64,000 nt of DNA, from NCBI GenBank assembly GCA_023014485.1, contig JAJOZX010001737.1:1-64000 (forward strand), written 5' to 3'. Each line of letters starts with the position of its first letter. The stretch's first letter is position 1. Source of the DNA: Bathynomus jamesi. Taxonomy: Eukaryota > Arthropoda > Malacostraca > Isopoda > Cirolanidae. Below are positions 41,760 through 52,729 of this stretch, in pieces. The notes beneath the pieces are model-generated. The model did not search any database. It was not told the DNA's origin and was given only the letters and a program-made list of their open reading frames with translations. A program made the position numbers and the translations under genes.

Positions 41760-44654
41760 TAGAAGTATGTATGCAAAAAATAAATCAAATCGGAGGTGGT
41801 CCTGGGTGGCCACTGGCCACTTTTATATATTTAGTAGTGATGCACCGAATATTCGGCAAATATTCGGTATTACTTATAATACTAATATACAAATATTTGG
41901 TATTACTATACTTACATTGATTGAAAGTTGAAAATGTATAAAACACAACGCCAATGTCACTACTCCAACTTTGCTCATTTCCGCAAATTTGGCCTCGCTT
42001 TGCGGTCACATTCAACCACTTGAAGAAGATTTTGGAAGTGGTCTTCTCTTGCAGCTGAGACAAAATCAGTTGTGAGCTTTACTGCTCTCTCCGCAGGGTC
42101 ATTCACAACATTTAACCCATCCACAATGGACTTGGCTGCCTTGAAGTGGTCATTGTTCTGCCAATTGTCAACATCCTCTGTTAGGAAGGTCATATCCAGG
42201 TGAAGAAGGTTCACTGTAAACCACGAGTCCTCGTTCACAAGATCAGCCAGGGTTGTCGCTTCTGTAATTTTTGGAAATGACGGTTTGCCATATCCAGAAC
42301 CGTAGCGGTGTTTTGGAGTGCTTGGCATTTCATCTGGTTGTATGGCCAGTAACACATCTGCAAGGGCACGATGCTCCTTTTGAGGTACTGCATTGCTGAA
42401 CAGTGCCAAAACAACCAGTTCTGGGGTTAAATACCACAAATGTCTATCAAAGGCTTTCACAGCGCTGACTGAAATGATTGAGTTGACAGCTTTATAGTTG
42501 AGCAGAGTCTTGTATAAGCACAAATCAAACCATGGGGCATTTGAAGCAGACTGACATATGAGCCACCAATCACAATAAATATAAACAACAAAAACAACAA
42601 ACTCCTTCAGTTTTTCCTGTTGATGTTGTGTTGTTACAGTTCCTCGAGGTAGTACAGAAATTTGCTCTTCAAGTAGGCATATTTTTGATGGAATAAAGAA
42701 TCTTTGACATCCACCTTGCTTTATGCATGGCCCCAGGTCTGTGGAGTGTTCCTTGTTTTGTGACATGATCATCGAGGACTACCTGGCAGAGTTGTGCCAT
42801 TTCCTTGTAGTCTTCCCTACAGTATGAAGCGCTTGTGCGGATTGTGCTTAAAACCTTGTTTTTGCAGGATAAAAGCAGTTGTTGTGCATCGTCATTGTAC
42901 ATTGAAATGTCAATTTTGGTTAAACTTTCATCCTTTGCATGCGATATGCGTTCCCAATTCTTCTGGAATCTTTGGAACAAAGATGCTTCTGGAGACTTTG
43001 ATGTCTCAATTTTGAGAGCGTCAAACACATGATCCAGGATTACCTCTCCAACATGATGGTGACATGCACACCACAGAAGAGCACGGTCCAGTTTTGATTG
43101 AATGGTAACACAGGCAGCTGTAACGTGTCCAGTGTTTGATGCTGTTGTGTCAAAACATAAGTTGACAACTGACTGTTTGCACTTCCATGAATGTAGAAAC
43201 GTGTAAGTGTGCTCGGCAATGATGTCACCTGATGACATATCACTTCCACGAGGATATCTAGCCACTCCCAGTAGCTTTACATCAGTGGCATTCCCAACCA
43301 ACACTGGCAATCTTTCTTCCTTGCCATTCTTGTTGTGAGCGTATGCATCTGCTTGCCATCCCAGTGAAGTGTTGCAGCTGTTGGGGCGATCCAATTTTCT
43401 TGAATATCTTTGGCAATAGCACTTGTTATTGATCGTCGAGCCTTATCAGCAGTTGAATACGACTTGGCCACACGACGTGGATCACCTCCTGCCTCTTGAA
43501 TTACAGCTTCGGTGAGCACAGCCTGTTGAACAGGAGTTATGTTTAGTCGAGTAGCAACAGACACGACTGGAGGCCTTTTCAGAATATGAGGAATAAAGGC
43601 AGACGTACCTGCATATGTTGATCTGTGGTGACTACGCTTCCTTTGAAGCTCTGGAATCGCCTCTTCTTCAGTTTCTTCCAAGCTATCTGCAGAGGCACTA
43701 TCATCAGAGCATACAGAACTTTTCATCTCTTGTACACTGGATGATTCATGACGTTCTCGTCTTGAAGCTTCCGCTAAGATGCGTTTTTCTTTTCTACGAT
43801 CTTTATCAGCTTTCTTCTTGTCAACACTACCAAATGAGGCTACTCTGTCAGATTTCATTGACTCTAAAAATGCTCTATCTTCCTCATTCTTAATGTTTGT
43901 CATTGCATCTTTTGTCCATACACCAAAGGTCTTATCAAGACGTTCATTCATGGATTGCAACTTAGCCAAAGTGTTTGGAGATTCTCTGCGAGAAACAGGT
44001 ATTTGACGCAATTTGTTATTGTCATTAAGAAGGTCAAGTATTAGTTTGCAGCATTGATGGTCTGAAAGCATAGGAATATTTGCTTTAGTGTAGAATGTTT
44101 TCAGCTGGATAAGGACTATGCTGGCAGATTTCCATTTGAGTGGCTGTGTTTGTTTGCCTTCACATATTTCTTTCTGGATGTGCCACATCACGCATCGAAG
44201 AACCTGCCGGCAAGTTGGGAGGCGGACTCCTGTCAATGTACCATCTCCTTCTGTAAGAGCATTGCCAAGACCAAAAATGGCACTTGCTAATCTGGTCTTG
44301 TTAGCTTCCATTGTTACAGCTTCCATTGTTTCTGAAAGACAATAAAGGATATTATTAGACTATAAGTGAAGTTTCGTTTATGGTACATGTTTTATGTAAA
44401 TCACCCCTTTAGGGTGCATCAAACGCCCTTAGGTTCTTGGATTTTAATGTCTATTCTCTCAAATGTTATGTAAATCACCCCTTAGCAACTCTATATTAAA
44501 AGAAACAATGTAAGTAGTCAACTGGTTGGTAAATTAAAAAAATAGATATTTTTACATAGCGCGGCCCCCGAAAATTTCCGCGAAAATATAAAAGTGACCA
44601 GTGGCCACCCAGGACCACCTCCGATTTAATTAATTTTTGGCATACACACTTCTA
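41760..44654 (-). mobile_element. Unclassified DNA transposon in Gypsy-2 pol
   Basis: Inverted termini TAGAAGTATGTATGC (41760) and GCATACACACTTCTA (ends 44654) extend inward for about 65 bp through CGGAGGTGGTCCTGGGTGGC. An ATTCGG palindrome (AATATTCGGCAAATATTCGG) lies inside the left end. One large gene fills the element on the minus strand. I could not assign the superfamily. The protein has a hAT-like Cys-x2-His block, but I see no 8-bp duplication at either pair of candidate ends. Confidence 0.8.
41975..44326 (-). pseudogene. Transposase-like protein of the unclassified element, three frames
   Basis: The start MEAVTMEANKTRLASAIFGL is at 44326. The N-terminal third (about 43700-44326) is charged, with a KKKADKDRRKEKRILAEASR coiled-coil-like stretch and an acidic Ser/Glu segment. 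The core begins SYSTADKARRSITSAIAKD and APTAATLHWDGKQM (first probable catalytic Asp). A frameshift near 43340 leads to LPVLVGNATDVKLLGVARY, NLCFDTTASNTG (second probable Asp), LLWCACHHHVGEVIL (Cys/His block) and HRPGAMHKARWMSKILYSIK. A second frameshift near 42720 leads to the C-terminal helical part, with APWFDLCLYKTLLNYKAVNS. Similar uncharacterised proteins are familiar from arthropod and Hydra genomes. That it is a transposase is inference from the motifs and from its position between inverted termini. Confidence 0.7.
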
Positions 44655-44806
44655 GCACCATCCATGCCTTCAGAACCAGTGCTGCAGGATATTGCCATCC
44701 AAAAGCAAACAATGACTTGTTCTGGAAGTCATTCGTAAGCCAGTGCGCTTTGACATTTGTTTTTTTTTTTTTACCCCTGACAACCATGTTTTTGGGGGGC
44801 AGTACT

Positions 44807-45815
44807 TGTAGTGCCTTGCACCACAAGATTATTTTTTATTAGTGAAAATTGCCACAAGTTGGCACTAGTGAAATATTTTGTCTAAATAAATAAATACAAG
44901 TTAAACATGTCCAGTGATCAAATTTAATTCTTAAGCATTCAGTGTATAGTAATTTAGTTAAAAATTAAAGTGCAATCATTAAAGAAGTTTAAAGTAAATA
45001 TAAAAAAATATTTTGTGCTTTCTAAACAATGTAAATTTTGGGGGCATGGTGTGACTAGATGTGAGTTTGCTTTCAAGGATTATTTTGGCTTGTTGGTAAA
45101 ATTGTGATGTAAAAACAAACTTGTGTGCAATGACAACACAAGGGACGCCATTTCCACATTTTATGATCTAAAGGGACAGCGCCAGCAAGCAAAAATTTTG
45201 TTGTGGTATGTTCTTATTTATAATGTTTATTTTTTTTACTATTTCATATCTGTATGCAATACCGCATACTGCAGATATTAACAAGCCTTATACTGTTTGT
45301 AATTAGTACTGTAAGATTCATACTATAAGTAGTACTGTAAGATTCATACAATAAAGTACCTTAGGCTAAGTTAGGTCTATCTAGGCAAGTGTCCAAATTG
45401 TAAATTACTCTAGCCTAGCTGAGGCCTACCGTAGCCTTTGTTTTAAATAATTAACCTCAGCTCCACTATATCAAAGAGGCATAGGCCTGCCCATTAATTT
45501 TCTTAGTATATTTTACTTTATAAGCCTATTATGTTTCATGTATTTTCTTAGCAGATGGCCTACTAGTCATTTGTGGCCTACATACTTAGTTTTCCTGTTC
45601 AACTTAACACAATGCCATAATGAGGTTTAACTGTAATTCACCATCCACAGGTTACTGGGCCTATATGGCATATATATTTTAATTATCAATTTTTACAATT
45701 TTTATGTATCATTTTTGTCTGGGATATTATTTACAGTATTCTTGTCTCTCTTTGCAGACAAGGTTGTTATTGTGGCTATTATTTATATTTTATATTATTT
45801 ATATATTGTTAGGAG
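44807..45815 (+). repeat. Gypsy-2 3' LTR, truncated
   Basis: Starts TGTAGTGCC after the polypurine tract. It runs for about 1 kb in step with the 5' LTR and stops at ...TATATATTGTT, where it joins inverted gag sequence. The six bases ATTGTT are shared by both partners of the junction. The U5-side part and the CTTACA end are missing. Confidence 0.9.
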
Positions 45816-47558
45816 GTCTGTTATAGGTGGTGAATTTGGAGTACCACCATTGGATGATCCTAGGTTGTTGTTGTGGGTCATTGTGGCTATTATATTGTTA
45901 CAAGGTACCAAAAAAAATTAAAATGTGTCAAAAATTGACAGTTTCAGCTAATATTGTTGAATGCAAATAATGGCTTCAGGTAAGCTTGGTCGAGTATGAG
46001 ACTCAAGTGGAGTTATGAATGCCAATAACAAAAAGTTACGTAAAAAAAATTATGATGTAGCCCAATATTAGTAGAAAAATAGTCTGCGTATAGGCTGTTT
46101 GCAGAATATAAGTAAATTTACACAAAAAACTAGAGAAAATGCTGATTATGAAAAGGCAAAATAAAAGGAATATTTTGCAATAGACTACACTTCCAGTACA
46201 GGTGAGTACTTAGTACTAGTGAATTTAATAAAATTATAGATGCAGACTGAATATATTGACAAATTGAAAAAAAAAATTTAGAATTTTTTTTGCATAAATT
46301 ACGGTGTTTGGTCACTCCAGGAGTGTCACCAATTGTAAGGGTCCCTATTTATTATTATAGACCTTTACGTAAATTAATTAATTACCAGGGTCACCAGCGC
46401 CCAAATACTAGATTGCATCCAGCACTGCGGCGCAAAAATTAATTTTAATAAAAGAAGGGAAGGACTGATTATAAAATCATCAATATGAATTTTGTATTTT
46501 ATTGACAACAATTAATAAATTATATGCAACAATTATTTATAAATGCAAAGGGGATTTTTACCCGTAACAACTTTGACATATAAATGCGGAATTAAATAAT
46601 GGCACCGTTTAGCTAACATATAACAGTCTGCAACTAATAATAATAATATGTAAATAATTATATACAAATAATGTCTAAATAATAGTATGTAAATAATATT
46701 GGTAGATAACTAATATTACTACCGGTATGTAACTAATACAAATATGCAACTAATAATAATAAACAACTAATGGAAATAATATTGTGCAAATAATATACAA
46801 ATAATATTAATATATAAATAATAGCCACAATGACAACCTTGTCTGCAAAGAGAGACAAGAATACTGTAAATAATATCCCAGACAAAAAATGATACATAAA
46901 AATGGTAAAAATTGATAATTAAAATATATATGCTATATAGGCCCAGTAACCTGTGGATGGTGAATTACAGTTAAACCTCATTATGGGATTGTGTTAAGTT
47001 GAACAGGAAAACTAAGTAAGTATGTAGGCCACAAATGACTAGTAGGCCATCTGCTAAGAAAATACATGAAACATAATAGGCTTATAAAGTAAAATATACT
47101 AAGAAAATTAATGGGCAGGCCTATGCCTCTTCGATATAGTGGAGCTGAGGTTAATTATTTAAAACAAAGGCTAGAGTAATTTACAATTTGGACTCTTGCC
47201 TAGATAGACCTAACTTAGCCTAAGGTAATTTATTGTATGAATCTTACAGTACTACTTATAGTATGAATCTTACAGTACTAATTACAAACAGTATAAGGCT
47301 TGTTAATATCTGCAGTATGCGGTATTGCATACAGATATGAAATAGTAAAAAAAATAAACATTATAAATAAGAACATACCACAACAAAATTTTGCTTGCTG
47401 GCGCTGTCCCTTTAGATCATAAAATGTGGAAATGGCGTCCCTTGTGTTGTCGTTGCACACAAGTTTGTTTTTACTTCACAATTTTACCAACAAGCCAAAA
47501 TAATCCTTAAAAGCAAACTCATGTCTAGTCACACCATGCCCCCAAAATTTACATTGTT
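45811..47558 (-). repeat. Inverted Gypsy fragment: gag start, leader, primer site, LTR
   Basis: Reading on the minus strand, LTR sequence (47558 to 46334, ending CTTACA) is followed by ATTGGTGACACTCC (primer site), the leader, the gag start MTHNNNLG-like region near 45880 and gag codons up to AGACCTCCT at 45811. So a second Gypsy 5' end points back at the Gypsy-2 3' LTR. The first 220 bp of this LTR are missing at 47558 but are found at 57024-57246. Confidence 0.9.
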
Positions 47559-48230
47559 GGGTCATTCTCTGTCAGATCAACCAGTGCCTAACACCCTCAT
47601 CTCTCAGATTTTGCTGAAATTTGGTTTATAGGGAGTTTGTGGGCCCTGAATCCATTTCTGAAATTATAAGGTCAATCCGACCAACGGTTCAAGAGATATG
47701 ACCTCGGGCAATTTGAGGTCACTCGCGAGGTTACTAACATTTGGCGAGCCATAACTTGGGTAATAATTGTCATAATTATATAAAAGTATATATATTTAGA
47801 ATCAGAAAATGACAAGGAATCCAAATATGCAAGTTTTAGAACTCTAGGTTGAAAAATAAAAAAGTTACACTGTAACCAAAATTTGAGGTCACGATTTGAC
47901 CTCTGGGGTATCAAATGAGAATTTTTTTTTTAAATGTAAAAAATGAAGGCATAGGCATTGGCTATTAGAATCAGCAAAAAAAGTTTGTTTATGTTAGTAT
48001 TTTCCATGTAACTAACATATAAGTGAACACCATATTCATAAGTTATGCGTCAATTCTACCTATTTTTTCATACTTAAGCTCATAATTTGACCTATAGAAA
48101 TTAAAATTACACTTTCTTATAGATATAAAAACAAAGGCAAAAAATGTAAAATTGTATTTCACTGCTAATCTACACTGGCAATAATAGTTATAATAGTGAA
48201 AGGGGAAGACCTACTTAGAGGATTCATGTG

Positions 48231-50707
48231 CTAGCCTAATACAATTTTTGCATGCTCGATGCTCTCATCAATTTCTTTTTGTGGAAAAATGTATTGAATT
48301 CTGCTGCCTCCTCTTAGGGTAGGACAACTCATTACAGTTAATATATGATGTCCTGGCACTGCACATGAATCCTTGTTTGATGGATAATAATATGCACTTG
48401 ATCCTGATGACCCAGAGGGATGTAGAAAGTTCACAGTGAAATCATCAAACTTCACAATATTCCTCCACAATTCCATACCAAACTTGCATGTCATAAATGC
48501 AGCCAACATACTCTCCTGGTTTGACACATTTTAGGTTACCAAGCATTGCAGGTTCATTAGTAAAATGACTTTTCCTTATTCTTTTCTTTTCTCCAATGCC
48601 ACTTGAAATGGGATACACCATCAGTTCTTCCTTGTTTAGGGGAACAAATCTGATATTTCTGAGTTCCAGGAATAGCCCTACTATCCTTGAATTGATGTTC
48701 CAACCATTCTTCTGCATCTTTCAAATCAGCTGTAGTTACAAAGAAAAAATTTATCTTCTTGCTCAAGTTTTCTTCACAAAACTGAAACATGTGTTCTGGT
48801 GTAAGAATTTGCCTCTCTGTAGTTCTCTGCAAACTGGCACGAGCAGTAGCTCTTTTCACTGTTCCTCCAATCCCATCACATGCATTTTTGCCATGGGATG
48901 TAGCAAAGAAGTGCCATTCACAAGACAGACCAAAATCCTCTTCATGGTAACAGAGATTTGTGAAGTTGTATCTGTTCTTATATTGGCCAGCACATCCATC
49001 TGAGAAATAGTGCACCTTCTTCAATTGTGGGCATCTGAATTTAACATATGTCATAAGCTTCAATATGAATGAGTAAACCATTATAGTGTTGTGTTTTAGT
49101 GATGCAGATAAGAAACAGACACTAAAATGGCTAAGTTCCTGGTCTGCAGATGATCTATAATAGATGACAAAAGGGTGAACTGTACACTGTGAATTGTCCC
49201 AGTGAAACCCTTGGGCAGCATCCTGGACAATGAAAGAATAATTCTCAGAGAAATCACCTACTATAACTACCTCGCTCTGAGGTGGTAGTGTTTCTTTCAA
49301 CTGCTTGAAGTACTGTGATTGTTGCTGAGCAACAAAGTGATGACGAACCATGCGGGATATTCTCATGCTTAGGGATGATAAGTATTCATGAAGTGGCTCC
49401 ACCTTATCAACCATTGTACAACGGTCAACAGTCACCCATTGCTTGTAAGATATTTCATTTGGAGCTGATTTCACACTGTCAAGTAACTCAAGAAAATCCA
49501 GGACACCCTCTTCTCTTGGGCAATCATTGCAAAGTTGCATCATGCAAGTCTCTCTTTCTGTACTGCAGACACTGTAATCCATAAGATCCTTGTATGAAAG
49601 ACCTCTTTCTCCCAATGCAGCCAGCTGCAATTTTGGATTTTGATGGTATGTGCAGACACACAGAATGAGTCCCACCACTACCAGCAAGCACACAATATGA
49701 TGGCCGTAATTTTGCAAATGTGGAAAATCCTATTTTGGGATTCTTTTCATCATTTTTATATAGTTCAAACATCTCTCTTAAATTCCCGAGGACCAATCGT
49801 TTTTGCACCTTCATTGCACCTTCAGCACTGATAACTTTCACGCAATCCTTTTGGCCAGGACACATACGACTAACCTCTTCTGACTCATAGAATCTTCTAA
49901 CTATATCTTTGTGTTCTTCAGATATCACTTTTCCTTTGCTCATTAGTGGAATCTTCGGAAGGATTCCATGTTCTGATTTAAGTGAACGGCTTCTTTTCAC
50001 CATATATGTTGTAGTTTGAAAGAAACTAGCTGTTTTTTCAATGTGTATGGTGAGTGTCAATATTGTAGTTTGTGATGGTGACATTTGCTCTCCAGGAATG
50101 ACTGTTTCAATTCATTCATTAATTTGTCTAGATGTTTTTCAGATTTAGTTTCAGGTTTTGAAGTATCACTTACCTCCTCGGTAATTTGAACACCATAACT
50201 GAGTTCTAGCCTCTCCTTCAGGTGTTTTCTGAGCAGATGATAGCTTACCACGAGCCTTGCGCTTTTTCTGGCTTAATGACAGCCCTTCTGAAAAGAACAG
50301 AAAAAAAGGTTCACACACCTGAATATTAGTAATTAAATATTAATTATAGTACCTTAAATGCTATATAATTGGCTATATAGTAGATCAAACAGACCTTGTA
50401 GTAAAGTATAAGTTATTATATTAATTTATTACTTACTTTTTTTAACTGGTGTTTGGTCCAGAAATGCTAGAACTGGTTCAACTGAAGTTGAAGGATTTTT
50501 CTTTATCAAGTAATCACTGTCATTGTCCAGATCTTGAATTGAAGAGATGTTACTCAAGCCACTGATAGTAGATGATTCATTTGAATCCTGCTCAGACTCG
50601 TTGTTTTCAGTGGTACTAAGTATAGTGGGGTTTTTCATTATCAGTGTCCAGCAGTTCACACACAACAATGAGTCTTTTTTTTCACTCTTATTTTTCAACA
50701 AGTACAT
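48231..50707 (-). pseudogene. Transposase of the long-TIR element, two visible exons, frameshifted
   Basis: Exon 1 (50707-50437) encodes MYLLKNKSEKKDSLLCVNCW and a Ser/Glu-rich tract. An intron with GTAAGT at 50436 and TTCTTTTCAG ending at 50288 keeps the frame into GLSLSQKKRKARGKLSSAQK. Further coding, with a frameshift near 50210, gives ETKSEKHLDKLMNELKQSFL. The core (50084-48557) has HKDIVRRFYESEEVSRMCPG, PSYCVLAGSGGTHSVC, YKQWVTVDRC, VVIVGDFSENYSFIVQDAAQ, VHYFSDGCAGQYKNRYNFTN (near 49015-48955) and WHFFATSHGKNACDGIGG. The C terminus (48717-48231) has CVKPGEYVGCIYDMQVWYG and ends IDESIEHAKIVLG. Frameshifts lie near 49660, 48600 and 48460. The DFSEN and SDGCAGQYKNR blocks carry likely catalytic Asp residues. 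Confidence 0.75.
50288..50436 (-). other. Intron in the long-TIR transposase gene
   Basis: Donor AAAAAAA|GTAAGTAATA and acceptor CTGTTCTTTTCAG|AAGGGC on the minus strand, 149 bp. Splicing joins ...TPVK to a Lys-rich open segment in frame, whereas the unspliced reading stops five codons later. Confidence 0.6.
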
Positions 50708-51855
50708 CAGTCACTTTTCTAAGATTGATTGTTATGCGTTTCTTGTGTTTTTAAATAGGGTCCTGGCAGTATTTCAAGTGCCGAACCATTGTATTTTGAT
50801 CTGTAAAGATATAGGATTTACAATTAGGTAATATATATTTTTTAGAAAATATATAGCTATACACACTTAATATTTTAGGCCTTGATAGTCTCTGAGCTCA
50901 TTAAAACACCATACCCACCAGCCACCCACAGTGCTGGCTGGAACTGTACTAACCTGTAGACAAGGAATTTTGCAACTATCTGTGTTGATTCTGCACTTAG
51001 ACAAGTAGCAACATGTTTCAACAGGTTTGTTTAGGCTACATGTGAGCTTAGTCTTCCCCTTTCACTATTATAACTATTATTGCCAGTGTAGATTAGCAGT
51101 GAAATACAATTTTTATTAAATTCTTGGAGCTTGAGGTCAAATTGATAGCTAAGATATAAAAATTCCTTGAAATGACAAGCATTTATAAATATGGTGTTCA
51201 CTTATAAGTTAGTTACATGAAAAGTACCAACATAAACAAACTTTTTATGATTGTTTCTATTAGTCAAGAACTCTGACTTTGTTTTTATATCTATAAAAAA
51301 TGTAATTTAATTTCTATAGGTCAATTATGAGCTTAAGTGTGAAAAAATAGAAATTGACGCACAACTTATGAATATGGTGTTCACTTATATGTTAGTTACA
51401 TGAAAAATACTAACAAACAAAACTTTTTTTTGTTTTGTTTAATAGCCAATGCCTATGCCTTCATTTTTTACATTTAAAAAAAAAATTCTCATTTGATACC
51501 CCAGAGGTCAAATCGTGACCTCAAATTTTGGTTACAGTGTAACTTTTTTATTTTTCAACCTAGAGTTCTAAAACTTGCATATTTGGATTCCTTGTCGTTT
51601 TCCGATTCTAAATATATATACTTTTATATAATTATGACAATTATTACCCAAGTTATGGCTCGCCAAATGTTAGTAACCTCGCGAGTGACCTCAAATTGCC
51701 CGAGGTCATATCTCTTGAACCGTTGGTCGGATTGACCTTATAATTTCAGAAATGGATTCAGGGCTCTCAAACTCCCTGTAAACCAAATTTCAGCAAAATA
51801 TGAGATGAGGGTGTTAATTTCAATTTTTTTTGGTTGATCTGACAGAGAATGACCC

Positions 51856-52149
51856 GAATGCGGCACTTACAGGGCGTGGTCTTATAGAGCGCGCTCTTGT
51901 AATTCAGTTTGGTTGTTTAGATACAAGATTGTTGCATGGTGCAGGTGTTGTTGCAAGGTTTAGAAGGAAGACCATAAGTAGTGCCCTTTTTGTTTTTATC
52001 TTAATTTTATGCAACTGAGGCCTAAGGTAGGCCCACATCGAGTCAGCAACCCTGAGGTAGGACCTAATAGGACCTCCAAGTCCGTAAGTTTTTAGTCTAG
52101 CTTAACTTGGGCTGTAGGTTAAACTGGCCCTTCAGAGCTTGGCCATTCA
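51856..52149. other. No gene recognised
   Basis: Sequence between the long-TIR transposon and the hAT-5-like relic. A short open stretch near 51858-52018 has no recognisable motif. Confidence 0.45.
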
Positions 52150-52500
52150 CGGTTCAGCTGGGATTCTGAACCCAATACAAAAAATAAAAATAACCTGTAA
52201 GTACCTTTTAGGTCTATTTGATAACCTGATACCTAATGGGGTTAAACCCCCACGTTATTACACTTTACTAATTTAGAAGCTATAGACATTACCCCTAACT
52301 GCCAATAATTAGACACCAAATAGGAATTAGAATCAACGATTGCTGCAGATAGAAAGATACATGCTGCTTAAGTCATCCCATGAAAACGAACCGACCACGT
52401 CTTCGTGTTGCCATTTAGTTTCCTTTTAGTGACTTTTCCATTCAGTGGCTTTAGCCTATATACATATAAATATACACACACACGTCACCTCACTGATGAT
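52150..52500 (-). repeat. hAT-5/hAT-6 family relic
   Basis: On the minus strand it shares TAATGTCTATAGCTTCTAAA, AGTCACTAAAAG-type words, a GCTGAATGGCAAC-like block and TCACTTATAT-free flanks with 32010-32480 and 61915-62300. It also has CACGTTATTACA and AACCTGATACCTAATGGGGT, as at 62260-62295. No terminus or transposase was found with it. Confidence 0.7.
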
Positions 52501-52729
52501 ATTTTTCCAAGCATTATATAGCGATCTGGAATTTAAAGTCTGAGGTTGAAAACTGTCTGCTTGGATGGGAAATTCCCAGTAAGGGAAACAAGCTAAACTG
52601 TTCGAATGGACGGTATGCGGCATCATTCACCTCCAACCAAATCCAAGTCAGCCTCCCAGAATGTCCCCCCCCCCGGAAAGTGCCGCCCGAGGCTGCGGCC
52701 TCTTTAAATGAAGAAGCAAATTTGAGATT

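Larger units (their letters stand above)
36638..44760 (+). pseudogene. pol: Gypsy-2 pol, interrupted by Merlin-2 and an unclassified transposon
   Basis: The first part (to 37815) holds the linker, the protease ([13 protein letters not shown]) and the first RT blocks, in one open frame because the 1-bp deletion of Gypsy-1 is absent. Merlin-2 interrupts after the HPEHINKT segment. The second part (from 39301) has the RT active site as YVND (about 39437) instead of YVDD. RNase H ([11 protein letters not shown]) and integrase (LDIVGPL, ICTDRGAQFES, GVVERFHRQL) follow with frameshifts near 39748 and 40430, a stop at 40193 and another break near 41255. The Pro/Gln repeats lie at 41450-41600. The C terminus (44655-44760) lies beyond the 41680-44654 insertion. 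Confidence 0.9.
32486..45815 (+). mobile_element. Gypsy-2, same family as Gypsy-1, multiply interrupted
   Basis: It is closely related to Gypsy-1 along its whole length. The 5' LTR starts at 32486 and the internal region at 35163. The 3' LTR starts at 44807 and breaks off at about 45810-45815. Insertions: Merlin-1 in the 5' LTR, Merlin-2 (with a MITE) in the RT region, and an unclassified transposon in the pol tail. The 3' LTR joins an inverted copy of the gag start, leader and LTR. It has its own stops and frameshifts and a mutated RT active site, so it is inactive. Confidence 0.93.
47559..51855 (-). mobile_element. Large DNA transposon with very long inverted repeats (possibly Sola2-like)
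   Basis: The termini are GGGTCATTCTCTGTCAGATC (47559) and its exact complement ending at 51855. Inverted similarity continues for about 650 bp on the left (to about 48215) and about 800 bp on the right (from about 51046). Examples are GTCACGATTTGACCTC and TTGCCAGTGTAGATTAGCAG. GGG...CCC ends, long repeats and the type of protein suggest Sola2, but I hold that loosely. No matching short target duplication was found: TGTT precedes the left end and GAAT follows the right. Confidence 0.82.

Noticed and set aside
47672..47914. 80-codon open frame present identically at 51493-51735
   Set aside because: Both copies lie in the two arms of the long inverted repeat. The identity comes from the repeat, and the translation has no recognisable motif.
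51830..52018. Open frame next to the right end of the long-TIR element
   Set aside because: It starts inside the inverted repeat and continues into unrelated flank. No motif.
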